A stretch of DNA of 64,000 nt from an uncultured beta proteobacterium (GCA_903889565.1 CAISYC010000008.1:62001-126000), one strand, 5' to 3'. Shown: positions 47,221-57,469, numbered from the stretch's first letter. Numbers and translations are program-made. Notes: generated from the letters alone by a model not told the origin.

Positions 47221-48732
47221 ATGCGGCTTGAACTCGCGGCAATCGCGCTGGGCCTGCTGTTTTACGGATTGCTGTTTTGCGCTGCAGCGCCGGCGGATGC
47301 CGCGGAAAACTCGCTGACCGTCGGCTCCAAACGGTTCACTGAATCGTACATTCTGGGTGAAATCCTCGCGCAGACCGCACAGGCGGCGGGCGAGGCGACC
47401 GTGACACACCGCGCCGGTCTCGGCAACACCGCCATTCTGTTTGCCGCACTGAAGAACGGCGCGATCGATATCTATCCCGAATATTCGGGCACCATCGTCG
47501 CGGAATTGCTGGGCGGCATGCCCGTCGCGTCGCTTGATGAGATCAATCGCGCGTTGGCCCCGCTGGGGCTGGCAGCCGGCGTCCCGCTGGGTTTCGCCAA
47601 TACCTATGCGCTGGCGATGCCCGCCGCGCTTGCGGAATCGAAACACATCAATACGATCGCCGAGCTGGCCGCCCACCCTTCGTTGCGGGTCGGGTTGTCG
47701 CAGGAGTTCATGCAGCGTCGCGACGGCTGGGCTTCAATCAAACGCGCCTATGCGTTGCCGTTCTCGCCGGCCGGTCTCGACCACGGCTTGGCGTTCGAAG
47801 CGATGGGCAACGGACAGCTCGATGTCACCGATATTTATACGACCGACGCCAGGATCGCGCGCTACGCAATGCGTGTGCTGGTCGATGATCGCAAAGTGTT
47901 CCCGCGCTACGACGCGTTGTTGCTATATCGCGCCGACCTGCCGCGCCGTTTTCCGGCAACCTGGGCGGCGTTTCGCACGCTCGAAAACCGCATTACGCAG
48001 GCACGCATGATCGAACTTAACGCGGCAGTCGAGTTGCACGGCGGCAGCTTCGCCGCGGTTGCAGCTTCATTTATCGGACACGCGATCACGCCAATGCCGG
48101 TGCCAGACATGATGGCGCGCCTGTTTGCCGGCGATCTTGCGCGGCTCACCTGGCAGCATCTGCAACTTGTTCTCATTGCGCTGGGCCTGAGTTGCGCCGC
48201 GGGCATTCCGCTGGGCGTGTGGGCTGCGCGGTCGCGCGCCGCTCACGCCCTGATCATGCCGGCCGTCAGCATTCTGCAGACGATACCGGCGCTGGCCTTG
48301 CTGGCAATATTGATTGCAATGCTCGACCGCATCGGCAGCGTACCGGCGATCGTCGCCCTGTTCCTCTACGGCCTGCTGCCGATTGTGCGCAATACCGCAA
48401 CCGGTGTGGCGACGGTTTCGGCACATCAGGCGCGGGCCGCCGCGGCGCTGGGACTTGGGCGCGGCGCCATTCTGCGTCTGATTGAATTACCACTGGCCGC
48501 GCGCACCATACTGGCGGGGATCAGAACTGCGGCGGTGATCAACGTCGGCACCGCCACGATCGCCGCCTTCATCGGCGCCGGCGGATACGGCGAACGCATC
48601 GTCGCCGGACTCGCCGTCAACGACAATGCCATGCTGCTGGCGGGGGCCTTGCCGGCGACGGCCATGGCGCTCGTCATCGAGGGCCTGTTCGGATGGATCG
48701 AACGGCGCCTGCCCGCAGTTACTGTGCGTTAA
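47221..48732 (+). CDS. Fused substrate-binding/permease component of an osmoprotectant (glycine betaine/choline-type) ABC transporter
   Basis: 503 residues. A hydrophobic N-terminus (1-27, signal or anchor) leads into an OpuAC/OsmX-type binding domain (about 28-290: [31 protein letters not shown]). A permease domain with six hydrophobic segments follows (about 305-495), carrying the MetI-like coupling loop [19 protein letters not shown]. Binding domain before permease is the reverse of the common OpuFB order. No ATPase gene is adjacent, so it must borrow one from elsewhere. Ligand class is inferred from the family. The stop overlaps the convergent nadB stop. Confidence 0.85.
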   Translation: MRLELAAIALGLLFYGLLFCAAAPADAAENSLTVGSKRFTESYILGEILAQTAQAAGEATVTHRAGLGNTAILFAALKNGAIDIYPEYSGTIVAELLGGMPVASLDEINRALAPLGLAAGVPLGFANTYALAMPAALAESKHINTIAELAAHPSLRVGLSQEFMQRRDGWASIKRAYALPFSPAGLDHGLAFEAMGNGQLDVTDIYTTDARIARYAMRVLVDDRKVFPRYDALLLYRADLPRRFPATWAAFRTLENRITQARMIELNAAVELHGGSFAAVAASFIGHAITPMPVPDMMARLFAGDLARLTWQHLQLVLIALGLSCAAGIPLGVWAARSRAAHALIMPAVSILQTIPALALLAILIAMLDRIGSVPAIVALFLYGLLPIVRNTATGVATVSAHQARAAAALGLGRGAILRLIELPLAARTILAGIRTAAVINVGTATIAAFIGAGGYGERIVAGLAVNDNAMLLAGALPATAMALVIEGLFGWIERRLPAVTVR

Positions 48733-50303
48733 CGCGTGAGTATGGTCGGCAGCGCATCGGGCAGCAGATCGGGGTAGTCGCGGCTGCAATGCAGGCCGCG
48801 GCTCTCGTGCCGCAGCTGCGCACTCTTCACGATCAGTTCCGCAGTTTGCACCAGGTCGCGCAGTTCCAGCAGGTCGCTGGTGACGCGGAAGTGGGCGTAA
48901 TACTCGTGGATCTCGGACTGCAGCAACTGAATGCGGTGCAGGGCACGTTCGAGGCGCTTGTTGGTGCGCACAATGCCGACGTAGTCCCACATGAAGCGGC
49001 GCAGTTCGTCCCAGTTGTGGGCGATGACGATTTCTTCATCGGCATCGGTGACACGGCTTTCGTCCCATTCCGGCAAGGCCGGCGCGTCGGTCGCGGTGTC
49101 GGCCAGAATATCGGCCGCTGCCGCCATGCCGAAGACCAGGCATTCGAGCAGCGAATTGCTGGCGAGCCGGTTGGCGCCGTGCAGGCCGGTGCAGGCGGTT
49201 TCGCCGATGGCGTAGAGACCGGGCACATCGGTGCGCGCGCGGCGGTCGGTGACGATGCCGCCGCAGGTGTAGTGCTCGGCCGGCACCACCGGAATTGCCT
49301 CGCGCGTAATATCGATGCCGAGTTCCTTGCAGTGGATGTAGATATTCGGAAAATGCTGCTTGATGAATTCGGCCGGCTTGTGCGTGATGTCGAGGTAAAC
49401 GCAATCGATGCCGCGCTTCTTCATTTCGAAATCGATTGCGCGCGCCACCACGTCGCGCGGTGCAAGTTCGGCGCGCGGGTCGTGCAAGGGCATGAAGCGC
49501 GTGCCGTCGGGCAGCTTGAGGACGCCGCCTTCGCCGCGCACGGCTTCGGAAATCAGAAAGGGCTTGGCGTGCGCGTGGTAGAGGCAGGTTGGATGGAACT
49601 GGATGAACTCCATGTTGCCGACCCGGCAACCGGCGCGCCAGCCCATCGCGATGCCATCGCCGGTCGAGGTGTCAGGATTGGTCGTATACAGGTAAACCTT
49701 GCCGGCGCCGCCGGTGGCGAGCACGGTATGTCGCGCCGCGATGGTCACCACTTTGTGGTTGACGTTATCGAGCACGTAGGCGCCGTGGCAGCGATTGTCC
49801 TGGCGCCCCAACTTGGCGCCGGTAATCAGGTCCACCGCATTGTGCTGTTCGAGCAGGGTGATGTTCGGATGGGCGCGCACCTTCGATTCAAGCGTCACCT
49901 GCACCGCATGCCCGGTGGCATCGTCGACGTGAATAACCCGGCGATGGCTGTGTCCGCCCTCGGTGGTCAGGTGGTAACCGGTGTCGCTGGCGGCGTCGCG
50001 GGTAAACGGCACGCCCTGGCCGATCAGCCAGTCGATGCATTCGCGGCCGCGCTCGACGACGTACCGGGTGACCGCCTCGTCGCACAGGCCGGCGCCGGCG
50101 ATCAGGGTGTCGCGCAGGTGGCTTTCGGTGGTGTCGGTACCGGACAGCACAGCGGCAATGCCGCCCTGGGCCCAGTTGCTGGCACCGTCGAGCAACTGCT
50201 TTTTAGTCACCAGACCGACTTTGCGGCTGCCGGCGAGGTGCAGTGCCAGCGTCAGTCCGGCCAGTCCGCTGCCAATGATAAGAACGTCGAAACGGTGTGC
50301 CAT
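48729..50303 (-). CDS. nadB: L-aspartate oxidase
   Basis: 524 residues. Flavoenzyme that oxidises aspartate to iminoaspartate, the first step of de novo NAD synthesis. The FAD loop [18 protein letters not shown] (7-24), the family segment [13 protein letters not shown]-like stretch ([14 protein letters not shown]), [12 protein letters not shown] and [14 protein letters not shown] identify it over succinate dehydrogenase flavoproteins. It is convergent with the ABC gene and divergent from rpoE. nadA and nadC are not in the window. Confidence 0.96.
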   Translation of the reverse strand: MAHRFDVLIIGSGLAGLTLALHLAGSRKVGLVTKKQLLDGASNWAQGGIAAVLSGTDTTESHLRDTLIAGAGLCDEAVTRYVVERGRECIDWLIGQGVPFTRDAASDTGYHLTTEGGHSHRRVIHVDDATGHAVQVTLESKVRAHPNITLLEQHNAVDLITGAKLGRQDNRCHGAYVLDNVNHKVVTIAARHTVLATGGAGKVYLYTTNPDTSTGDGIAMGWRAGCRVGNMEFIQFHPTCLYHAHAKPFLISEAVRGEGGVLKLPDGTRFMPLHDPRAELAPRDVVARAIDFEMKKRGIDCVYLDITHKPAEFIKQHFPNIYIHCKELGIDITREAIPVVPAEHYTCGGIVTDRRARTDVPGLYAIGETACTGLHGANRLASNSLLECLVFGMAAAADILADTATDAPALPEWDESRVTDADEEIVIAHNWDELRRFMWDYVGIVRTNKRLERALHRIQLLQSEIHEYYAHFRVTSDLLELRDLVQTAELIVKSAQLRHESRGLHCSRDYPDLLPDALPTILTR

Positions 50304-50511
50304 TGCGGGATGGTTGAGTAAATCGTTATGTTAACCCATTGCCGGCACCGGCCCTGAGCCGTGATGGCGAGTGAACTAAATCACCGTCACCAGTGTCTTT
50401 TCACTATCGGTCGTGATGCCGGAATCCGGGGCAGATGGCCTGCGGTATACTTGGCGCCTTGTTTTGGCGGGCGGCGCGCTTGCAAAACGCAGGAATTCGG
50501 GAACCGGTTTC
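50304..50511. promoter_or_regulatory. nadB/rpoE divergent intergenic region
   Basis: 208 bases with no gene I can support. TATACT (50446-50451) is a good -10 box pointing at rpoE, but its -35 is poor. A weak sigma-E-like pair, TGAACTA (50372-50378) and TCTTT (50396-50400) with a 17-base spacer, could give autoregulation; the match is partial (first G of GGAACTT and the end of TCTGA are missing). No clear nadB promoter was found on the minus strand. Confidence 0.3.
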
Positions 50512-51111
50512 ATGAGCGAGCGTGAAGTTGACCAACAGCTGGTGGAGCGGGCACAACGGGGCGACAAACACGCCTTCGAGCTCCTGGTCATCAAGTATCA
50601 ACGCAAGCTCGCGCGCCTGCTGTCACGGTTTATCCGCGACGCCGGCGAGGTGGAAGATGTGACGCAGGAGGCGTTTATCAAGGCATACCGCGCACTGCCT
50701 TCGTTTCGCGGCGACAGTGCGTTTTACACGTGGCTGTACCGGATTGGCATCAATACGGCAAAAAACTATCTGGTGACGATGGGGCGACGGGCGCCGACCG
50801 TCACCGAGGTGGATAACGAGGAAGCCGAGGACATCGAGGACGGCGATCAGTTGAAAGACATGAATACGCCGGAAAGCCAGATGATGACCCGCCAGATTGC
50901 CGAAACCGTGAACACCACGCTGCAGCATCTGCCCGAGGATCTGCGCACCGCAATAACCCTGCGCGAGCTCGACGGGCTGAGTTATGAGGAAATTGCGCAG
51001 ATCATGAATTGCCCGATTGGAACCGTGCGCTCGCGGATTTTCCGGGCGCGCGAAGCAATTGCCGAAAAGCTGCGTCCGCAGCTGGACGTGCCCAAAGACA
51101 GGAGATGGTGA
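50512..51111 (+). CDS. rpoE: RNA polymerase sigma factor RpoE (AlgU/sigma-E)
   Basis: 199 residues, ECF group 2. Region 2 spans about 10-90 with the core-binding DVTQEAFIKAYRALPSFRGDSAFYTWLYRI stretch, and region 4 ends with the helix-turn-helix LSYEEIAQIMNCPIGTVRSRIFRAREAI. It drives the envelope-stress regulon. The start MSEREVDQQLV is the family N-terminus; the longer open frame upstream lacks coding character. Its stop shares one base with the ATG of rseA, its inhibitor. Confidence 0.97.
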   Translation: MSEREVDQQLVERAQRGDKHAFELLVIKYQRKLARLLSRFIRDAGEVEDVTQEAFIKAYRALPSFRGDSAFYTWLYRIGINTAKNYLVTMGRRAPTVTEVDNEEAEDIEDGDQLKDMNTPESQMMTRQIAETVNTTLQHLPEDLRTAITLRELDGLSYEEIAQIMNCPIGTVRSRIFRAREAIAEKLRPQLDVPKDRRW

Positions 51112-51650
51112 TGGATAAAATCTCGGCCTTGATGGATGGTGAAGTTGCAGGCGTGGAGGCTCAGCAGGCACTCAACCGTCTGCGCCAGGATCCCGTCTGC
51201 CGTGAAGCCTGGCAGCGCTTTCACATGGTCGGGGACGTCATGCGCGGCACCCCGGTGCTGCGGGACGATTTTATCGAGCGCCTGATGCGGCGGATGGAAG
51301 ACGAGCCGACGGTGCTGGCGCCTCGCCTGCGATCTTCCGGCGGTATCCGCATGGTGTTTTCGGCCGCCGCGGCGGTGGCCGGGGTCGCGATCGTGCTCGC
51401 TGTTGCAATGACCGATAACCCCCTGCAGCCGCAAACGCCGAATATGGCCGCAGCCCCCAAGCAGGCGGATATCCGGATCGCGGAAACGACCGCCGCCGAT
51501 CTGCGTCAGCAACCGGCGGCACTGGCTAATCCCGAAATGGTCAACGAATACCTGCTGGCGCACCAGGAATTCTCGCCGCGCACCGCGCTGCAGGGTGTAG
51601 TTCCCTATGTGCGTTCCGTGTCAGCCTCCCATGACGGCAACAGCCGCTAG
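51111..51650 (+). CDS. rseA: Anti-sigma-E factor RseA (MucA)
   Basis: 179 residues. The cytoplasmic N-terminal domain (1-70: DKISALMDGEVAG, CREAWQRFHMVGDVMRG) binds sigma-E; a single membrane helix lies at about 81-100; the periplasmic part ends VVPYVRSVSASHD. Under stress DegS and then RseP, the latter encoded at 23.5 kb, cut it to free sigma-E. Directly coupled to rpoE and overlapping rseB by 20 bases. Confidence 0.93.
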   Translation: MDKISALMDGEVAGVEAQQALNRLRQDPVCREAWQRFHMVGDVMRGTPVLRDDFIERLMRRMEDEPTVLAPRLRSSGGIRMVFSAAAAVAGVAIVLAVAMTDNPLQPQTPNMAAAPKQADIRIAETTAADLRQQPAALANPEMVNEYLLAHQEFSPRTALQGVVPYVRSVSASHDGNSR

Positions 51651-52635
51651 GCACACGGCGCGCCCGCGCCACCGGGCGATGCCGGCGCTGCTCGCATTGG
51701 TCGGCGGCCTCGCCTGTGCCGGCGCCGCGTTTGCAGACAGCCCCGACGCCATGGCATGGCTGCGCAAAATCGCCGAAGCATCGCGCCAGATCAGTTACGC
51801 CGGCACTTTTGTCTATCAGCACGGCCGCCAGGTCGAAACGTCGCGGATCGCGCATTGGGTGGACGCCAGCGGCGAACACGAAACCCTCGAGACGCTGGAT
51901 GGCCCGTCGCGCGAAATTGTGCGCGACAACGACAATGTCACCAGCTATCTGCCGGAAACCAAAACCGTCATCGTGACCCGCCGTCACGGGCACCAGTTTC
52001 CGGCGCTCCTGCCGGAGCATCTGGACGGCATCGGCGAAAATTACGTTGTGCGGAAGGGCGATACAGACCGCGTTGCAGGTGCCGATTGCCAACTGATCAT
52101 GCTCGAACCCAAAGACGAGCTGCGTTACGGCCACCGCTTTTGCGTCGAATTGTCCTCGGGGCTGCTGCTGCGCGCGCGCGCCTACGATGACCGCAACGAA
52201 ATGGTCGAGTCGTTTGCATTTACCCAGCTCGCGCTTGGCAACGCGGTGACCAGGGATATGCTGAAATCGAAATATGCAGCCAAAAGCCACGATTGGAAAA
52301 TCGACCGCAGCGCACTCGACCGCATTGACACCACCAGCGACTCCGGCTGGATTCTGAAAAACCAGCCTGCCGGGTTCCGCAAGGTGATGGAGATGCGGCG
52401 CGCCATCGCCGGTCGCTCGGCAACGGTTTCGCATATCGTGTATTCGGATGGCCTTGCGGCAATCTCGGTGTTCATCGAGCCGATGCCGAAGTCGCCGCCG
52501 CCGGCCGGTCCGCTGGCCTATCAGGGAACCGTCAACATCTATGTCAGGCCGCTGGCTGAACAAATGCTGACGGTCGTTGGCGAAACACCGGCGCGGACCG
52601 TACGCCAGGTGGCCGAATCGCTGAGTCCGCGCTGA
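51631..52635 (+). CDS. rseB: Sigma-E regulatory protein RseB (MucB)
   Basis: 334 residues, periplasmic. A signal peptide ends near AGAAFA, then comes a lipoprotein-carrier-like N-terminal domain (AMAWLRKIAEASRQISYAGTF onward) and a smaller C-terminal domain beginning about residue 230. It shields RseA from the first protease and is lifted off by off-pathway LPS. I chose the ATG at 51631; an ATG at 51679 gives a shorter signal peptide, and one at 51607 is possible too. Confidence 0.92.
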   Translation: MTATAARHTARPRHRAMPALLALVGGLACAGAAFADSPDAMAWLRKIAEASRQISYAGTFVYQHGRQVETSRIAHWVDASGEHETLETLDGPSREIVRDNDNVTSYLPETKTVIVTRRHGHQFPALLPEHLDGIGENYVVRKGDTDRVAGADCQLIMLEPKDELRYGHRFCVELSSGLLLRARAYDDRNEMVESFAFTQLALGNAVTRDMLKSKYAAKSHDWKIDRSALDRIDTTSDSGWILKNQPAGFRKVMEMRRAIAGRSATVSHIVYSDGLAAISVFIEPMPKSPPPAGPLAYQGTVNIYVRPLAEQMLTVVGETPARTVRQVAESLSPR

Positions 52636-52696
52636 CGCAATTGCGCTGCGCAGGCCGCCGCCTGCAATCAAATAATTCGATGTCAGAAGAGGGAAG

Positions 52697-54097
52697 ATGA
52701 TGTTAAAAAAACTGATGCTGATTGCGCTGCTGCTGTTGCCGGCGGGCGCGATGGCCCAATTGCCCGATTTCACCGATCTGGTCGAAAAACAGGGCCCGAC
52801 TGTGGTCAATATCAGCACCACGCAGACTAGAAGCAACCAGCAGGCCGCACCGCAGGTTCCGCAGTTGCGCGAGGACGATCCGTTTTACGAATTTTTCCGG
52901 CGCTTCATACCGAACCCGGGGCCGCGCGATTTCCAGAGCAATTCGCTTGGTTCGGGATTCATCGTCAGCGCCGACGGCTACGTAATGACCAATGCGCACG
53001 TGGTCGAGTCTGCCGATGAAATCACGGTCAAGCTCAACGACAAACGCGAATTCAAGGCCAAGGTCATCGGCAGCGACCGTCGCACCGACATCGCGCTGCT
53101 CAAGATCGAGGCGACGGGATTGCCGGCGGTCAAGTTCGGCGATCCCAATAAACTGAAGGTCGGCGAATGGGTTATCGCGATCGGCTCGCCCTTCGGTTTT
53201 GAAAACAGCGTCACCGCCGGCATCGTCAGCGCCAAAGGACGCTCTCTACCGCAGGAAAACTTCGTGCCGTTCATCCAAACCGACGCCGCAGTCAACCCGG
53301 GCAACTCCGGTGGTCCGCTGTTCAACATGCGCGGCGAAGTCATCGGCATCAATTCACAGATTTACAGCCGCACCGGCGGGTTCATGGGGCTGTCGTTCGC
53401 GATCCCGATCGACGTCGCTAACGATATTGCCGGCCAGTTGAAGACCACCGGCAAGATCACGCGCGGCCGTATCGGTGTGGTAATCCAGCCGGTGACCAAG
53501 GAACTGGCCGAATCGTTCGGCCTGCCCAAACCGGCCGGCGCGCTGGTCAGTTCGGTGGAGAAGGGCAGCCCGGCGGAAAAGGGTGGCATTGAAACAGGCG
53601 ACGTGATTCTGAAATTCGACGGCAAACCGGTGGCGTCGTCGGAAGACCTGCCGCGGCTGGTCGGCGCGACCAAACCCGGCACCAAATCGGTCATCCAGCT
53701 GATGCGCAACAAGGCCACGCGCGAAGTCAACGTCGTGATCGGTGAGATGCCCGACGAAACGCGTAATGGCCAGCGCCAGCAAAAACGCGGTCAGCCTGGC
53801 GGCAAACCGCCGGCAGAATCGGTCAGCCGTCTTGGCATGACGCTGTCCGAGCCGACGGCGCAGCAGCGCGATCAACTCAACATCACCGGCGGCGTGCTGG
53901 TGGAGGACATCGCGCCGGGGGCGGCCGCACGCGCCGGCATCCGCCGCGGCGACATCATCCTTGCCGTCAACAATCAGGACGTCAAATCGCTCGACCAGTT
54001 CGGTCAGCTGATGGGTACCTTCGACAAGGGGCGCATTGTCGCACTGCTGGTGCGGCGCGGCACCAACGCGCTCTACATTCCGTTGCGGATTGAGTAG
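52697..54097 (+). CDS. mucD: Periplasmic serine protease MucD/DegP (Do family)
   Basis: 466 residues. Signal peptide 1-20 (ending AGAMA). The trypsin-like domain has the full triad His101, Asp131 and Ser204 (VNPGNSGGPLFN), and two PDZ domains follow (about 275-355 and 375-460). It degrades or holds misfolded envelope proteins. A GAGGGAAG lies just before the ATG. It closes the rpoE-rseA-rseB-mucD operon; the 61-base gap ahead holds a 6-bp hairpin without a T-run. Confidence 0.96.
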   Translation: MMLKKLMLIALLLLPAGAMAQLPDFTDLVEKQGPTVVNISTTQTRSNQQAAPQVPQLREDDPFYEFFRRFIPNPGPRDFQSNSLGSGFIVSADGYVMTNAHVVESADEITVKLNDKREFKAKVIGSDRRTDIALLKIEATGLPAVKFGDPNKLKVGEWVIAIGSPFGFENSVTAGIVSAKGRSLPQENFVPFIQTDAAVNPGNSGGPLFNMRGEVIGINSQIYSRTGGFMGLSFAIPIDVANDIAGQLKTTGKITRGRIGVVIQPVTKELAESFGLPKPAGALVSSVEKGSPAEKGGIETGDVILKFDGKPVASSEDLPRLVGATKPGTKSVIQLMRNKATREVNVVIGEMPDETRNGQRQQKRGQPGGKPPAESVSRLGMTLSEPTAQQRDQLNITGGVLVEDIAPGAAARAGIRRGDIILAVNNQDVKSLDQFGQLMGTFDKGRIVALLVRRGTNALYIPLRIE

Positions 54098-54344
54098 ACC
54101 ACCGGTCCGCTTCGTCATCTATGGCCGCCTCTATTGTCATCTGTGCGATGACATGGTGGCGGCCTTGCGCGCGCGTACCGATCATGCCGATTTTTCGGTC
54201 GAGGTCATTGACGTCGATAGCGATCCGGCGCTTGAAGCGCAATACGGCGAGTGGGTGCCGGTGCTGTTCGCGGCCGGCGAGCGCCTCTGCCACTATCATC
54301 TCGATATGCGGAAAGTTGATGAATATTTGAGAAAATCCGGCTAA
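54090..54344 (+). CDS. Glutaredoxin-like thioredoxin-fold protein (DUF836 type)
   Basis: 84 residues. Thioredoxin-fold opening [16 protein letters not shown] with the redox pair Cys16-x-x-Cys19, then [10 protein letters not shown] and the cis-proline strand [10 protein letters not shown]. It probably exchanges dithiols, but the partner is unknown. The only fitting start is a TTG overlapping the mucD end by 8 bases; no in-frame ATG precedes the active site. A strong terminator follows the stop, closing the sigma-E transcription unit. Confidence 0.78.
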   Translation: MSRPPVRFVIYGRLYCHLCDDMVAALRARTDHADFSVEVIDVDSDPALEAQYGEWVPVLFAAGERLCHYHLDMRKVDEYLRKSG

Positions 54345-54361
54345 AATCACGCACGTTTCCA

Positions 54362-54383
54362 GGGCACGTTACGTGCCCTTTTT
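54362..54383 (+). terminator. Rho-independent terminator after the sigma-E operon
   Basis: A 7-bp stem GGGCACG/CGTGCCC with a TTA loop followed by TTTTT. It lies 18 bases after the glutaredoxin-like gene and 62 bases before lepA, so it separates the stress operon from the lepA-lepB run. Confidence 0.85.
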
Positions 54384-54444
54384 GTTGTTAATTTTTGGTG
54401 GATTCCGGCCCCCGGCGCATTGCGCGCGAACGGGCCGGATACGT

Positions 54445-56235
54445 ATGGACCACATCCGCAACTTTTCGATCATCGCGCACATCGATCACGGCAAATCGAC
54501 CCTCGCCGATCGTTTTATCCAATGGTGCGGCGGCCTCAGCGAACGCGAGATGGAGGCGCAGGTACTCGACTCGATGGATCTCGAACGCGAGCGCGGCATC
54601 ACCATCAAGGCGCAGACCGCCGCGCTGGAATACAAGGCGCTTAATGGCGAGATCTACCATCTCAATCTGATCGACACGCCGGGCCACGTCGATTTCTCGT
54701 ACGAGGTTTCGCGCTCGCTGGCGGCCTGCGAAGGCGCGCTGCTGGTGGTCGATGCCTCGCAGGGCGTCGAAGCGCAGACGGTGGCGAATTGCTATACCGC
54801 GACCGAACAGGGCGTCGAAGTGGTGCCGGTGCTGAACAAGATCGACCTGCCGTCGGCGGAGCCGGCGCGCGTCATCGCCGAAATCGAGGAAATCATCGGT
54901 ATCCCGGCCGACGACGCGGTGCAGGCGAGTGCGAAGACCGGCCTCGGCGTGCAGGATATTCTCGAAGCCGTGATCAAGCGCATACCGCCGCCAAAGGGCG
55001 ATCCGGCGGCGCCGCTGAAGGCGCTGATCATCGATTCGTGGTTCGATAACTACGTCGGCGTGATCATGCTGGTGCGCGTGGTTGACGGCGTGCTTAAACC
55101 CAAAGACCGCATTCTGCTGATGTCCACCGGGGCCCAGCACCTGTGCGAACAGGTCGGCGTATTCACGCCGAAATCGCGCGCGCGCGAACGCCTGTCGGCG
55201 GGCGAGGTCGGCTTCATCATCGCCGGTATAAAGGAACTCAAGGACGCCAAGGTCGGCGATACCGTCACCTGTCTCGACCGCCAGGCGCCGGAAGCCTTGC
55301 CCGGTTTCAAGGAAATCCAGCCGCAGGTGTTCGCCGGACTCTATCCGGTCGAAGCCAACGAATACGACGCGCTGCGCGACGCGCTGGAAAAGCTGCACCT
55401 GAACGACGCGTCGCTGCGCTACGAGCCCGAATCCTCGCAGGCGCTCGGCTTCGGCTTTCGCTGCGGCTTTCTTGGGCTCCTGCACATGGACATTGTGCAG
55501 GAGAGACTGGAGCGCGAGTACGGGATGCATCTCATCACCACCGCGCCGACGGTGGTTTATCAGGTCGGTCTCAATGACGGAACCACGCTCGAAATCGAGA
55601 ATCCGTCGCGGCTGCCGGACGCCTCCAAGATCGCCGAAATCCGCGAGCCCATCATCACCGCGTCCATCCTCGTGCCGCAGGATTACGTCGGCGCCGTCAT
55701 CACGCTTTGCACCCAGAAGCGCGGCGCGCAGAAGAACATGCAATACATGGGCCGTCAGGTGTTGTTGACCTATGAACTGCCGCTCAACGAAGTGGTGATG
55801 GATTTCTTCGACAAGCTGAAATCCGTCAGCCGCGGCTATGCTTCGCTGGATTACGATTTCAAGGAATACCGCGCCGACGACCTGACCAAACTCGACATCC
55901 TGATCAACGGCGAAAAAGTCGATGCGCTGTCGCTGATCGTGCATCGTTCGAGCTCGCTGCATCGCGGGCGCGAACTGGCGGCAAAAATGCGCGAACTGAT
56001 TCCGCGCCAGATGTTCGACGTCGCGGTGCAGGCGGCCATCGGTTCACATATAATCGCGCGCGAAAACGTCAAGGCACTGCGCAAGAACGTGCTCGCCAAA
56101 TGCTATGGCGGCGATATCTCGCGCAAGCGCAAGCTGCTGGAAAAACAGAAGGCCGGCAAGAAACGCATGAAGCAGGTCGGCAGCGTGGAAATTCCGCAGG
56201 AAGCCTTTCTCGCCATTCTGCAGGTGGAGAAGTAG
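54445..56235 (+). CDS. lepA: Elongation factor 4 (LepA)
   Basis: 596 residues. Ribosomal GTPase related to EF-G that acts on stalled ribosomes or in initiation. G1 is AHIDHGKST (11-19), G3 DTPGHVDF, G4 NKID. The LepA-specific C-terminal domain is present with [21 protein letters not shown]. The start [16 protein letters not shown] is the family N-terminus; the frame runs further upstream across the terminator, which excludes it. lepA-lepB order is conserved. Confidence 0.98.
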   Translation: MDHIRNFSIIAHIDHGKSTLADRFIQWCGGLSEREMEAQVLDSMDLERERGITIKAQTAALEYKALNGEIYHLNLIDTPGHVDFSYEVSRSLAACEGALLVVDASQGVEAQTVANCYTATEQGVEVVPVLNKIDLPSAEPARVIAEIEEIIGIPADDAVQASAKTGLGVQDILEAVIKRIPPPKGDPAAPLKALIIDSWFDNYVGVIMLVRVVDGVLKPKDRILLMSTGAQHLCEQVGVFTPKSRARERLSAGEVGFIIAGIKELKDAKVGDTVTCLDRQAPEALPGFKEIQPQVFAGLYPVEANEYDALRDALEKLHLNDASLRYEPESSQALGFGFRCGFLGLLHMDIVQERLEREYGMHLITTAPTVVYQVGLNDGTTLEIENPSRLPDASKIAEIREPIITASILVPQDYVGAVITLCTQKRGAQKNMQYMGRQVLLTYELPLNEVVMDFFDKLKSVSRGYASLDYDFKEYRADDLTKLDILINGEKVDALSLIVHRSSSLHRGRELAAKMRELIPRQMFDVAVQAAIGSHIIARENVKALRKNVLAKCYGGDISRKRKLLEKQKAGKKRMKQVGSVEIPQEAFLAILQVEK

Positions 56236-56298
56236 ATGTCCGATAACGCATTCACAGCAATCAACCCACAGTCGCATCTTCCGGGGGCGCCGGCATGA
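56236..56298 (+). CDS. Candidate 20-codon frame linking lepA to lepB
   Basis: ATG on the base after the lepA TAG, 20 codons ([20 protein letters not shown]), and a TGA that overlaps the lepB ATG (ATGA). It fills the gap exactly. No ribosome binding site precedes the ATG, so it would need re-initiation by ribosomes ending lepA. It may only be a chance relay frame; I would not assign a product. Confidence 0.3.
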   Translation: MSDNAFTAINPQSHLPGAPA

Positions 56299-57098
56299 AT
56301 TTCCCGCTGATCATGTTTACCTTGCTGGTGGTCTGCGGCGCGATCTGGCTGCTCGACCATTTCCTGCTGCAGCGCCGTCGCGCGGCGGCCTCGCGGGAGC
56401 CGTGGTGGGTCGAATACGCGAAAAGTTTTTTCCCGGTCATCCTGGTCGTTTTCGTGCTGCGTTCCTTTCTGGTCGAACCGTTCAAGATACCTTCGGGTTC
56501 AATGCTGCCGACGCTGCTGGTCGGCGATTTCATCCTCGTCAACAAATTCGCCTACGGCATCCGCCTGCCGGTCATCAATCTCAAGGTGCTGGATATCGGC
56601 CAGCCGCAGCGCGGCGACGTCATGGTTTTCCGCTATCCGGAGGATCCCTCGCTCGATTACATCAAGCGCGTGGTCGGCGTGCCCGGCGACAAGGTGACCT
56701 ACCAGAACAAGCGGCTGACGATCAACGGCGAGGAAATGCGCGTCAGCAGCGACGGACAATACAATTACGTCGAAACGGGCCTCAGTTTCGTGTCTACGGA
56801 CCGGCTCACCGAAAACCTCGGGGCGCACCGGCATTCGATTCTTGTTCAGCAGGACATTCCGGTGGTGCGGCAGGGTGACGTGCACCAGTTTCCGTACCGC
56901 GAAAATTGCGTCTACAATGAAACCGGCTTCACCTGCACGGTGCCGCCGGGCCATTTCTTCATGATGGGCGACAACCGTGACAGCAGCAGCGACAGCCGCT
57001 ACTGGGGCTTTGTGCCCGACCGCAATATCGTCGGCAAGGCATTTCTGATCTGGTGGAACTTCGATCAGTTCAAGCGCATAGGGCAATCGATCGATTAA
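56295..57098 (+). CDS. lepB: Signal peptidase I
   Basis: 267 residues. Removes Sec/Tat signal peptides on the outer face of the inner membrane. Two membrane helices (about 3-22 and 47-60) precede the catalytic Ser69 in [10 protein letters not shown]; the general base Lys124 lies in [12 protein letters not shown]; box [16 protein letters not shown] is near the C-terminus. It has the usual length and follows lepA. It processes many exported proteins encoded here. Confidence 0.97.
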   Translation: MNFPLIMFTLLVVCGAIWLLDHFLLQRRRAAASREPWWVEYAKSFFPVILVVFVLRSFLVEPFKIPSGSMLPTLLVGDFILVNKFAYGIRLPVINLKVLDIGQPQRGDVMVFRYPEDPSLDYIKRVVGVPGDKVTYQNKRLTINGEEMRVSSDGQYNYVETGLSFVSTDRLTENLGAHRHSILVQQDIPVVRQGDVHQFPYRENCVYNETGFTCTVPPGHFFMMGDNRDSSSDSRYWGFVPDRNIVGKAFLIWWNFDQFKRIGQSID

Positions 57099-57109
57099 TG
57101 GGGACCGCA

Positions 57110-57469
57110 ATGAACAAACAACGTGGCGTGACGATTACCGGATTGTTGATGACCATCGTCGTGTTGATGATGGTGTCGCTGCTGGGCTTCAAGGTGTTCG
57201 GCCCCTACAAGCAGTATTTCACCATTCAGAAGGTGTTCAAGCAGATTGCAGTGAATCCCGAGGTCAAGGGCGGCGGGCGCAAGGATTTTCTGCAGGCGTG
57301 GTCGAAATACGCGATGACCGATGATATCGGCGTGCTCAGCGGCGACGATGTCGAATTGACCAAGGATGGCAACGACATTGTAATCAGCGCCGCGTATTCG
57401 GTGCGCGTGCCACTGTTCAAGAACATCAGCCTGCTGATCGATTTCGCGCCGTCGTCCGCCGCCAAATAG
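57110..57469 (+). CDS. DUF4845 membrane protein
   Basis: 119 residues. A polar start ([10 protein letters not shown]) leads into one hydrophobic segment ([19 protein letters not shown], about 10-30) reminiscent of pilin-like N-termini, followed by a small periplasmic domain. Found between lepB and rnc in many beta- and gammaproteobacteria; function unknown. I chose the ATG at 57110 because GGGGA lies 6 bases upstream; one at 57098 is possible. Confidence 0.85.
   Translation: MNKQRGVTITGLLMTIVVLMMVSLLGFKVFGPYKQYFTIQKVFKQIAVNPEVKGGGRKDFLQAWSKYAMTDDIGVLSGDDVELTKDGNDIVISAAYSVRVPLFKNISLLIDFAPSSAAK

Noticed and set aside
48693-50321. Long plus-strand open frame opposite nadB
   Set aside because: nadB has FAD and family motifs on the minus strand throughout; the plus-strand translation is Val/Gly/Ala-rich noise.
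50372-50400. Sigma-E autoregulatory promoter for rpoE
   Set aside because: Partial match at both boxes and a 17-base spacer; noted under the intergenic region but not called as a promoter.
52650-52665. Hairpin GCAGGC/GCCTGC between rseB and mucD
   Set aside because: No T-run follows, so not a terminator; GC-rich sequence makes such stems common.
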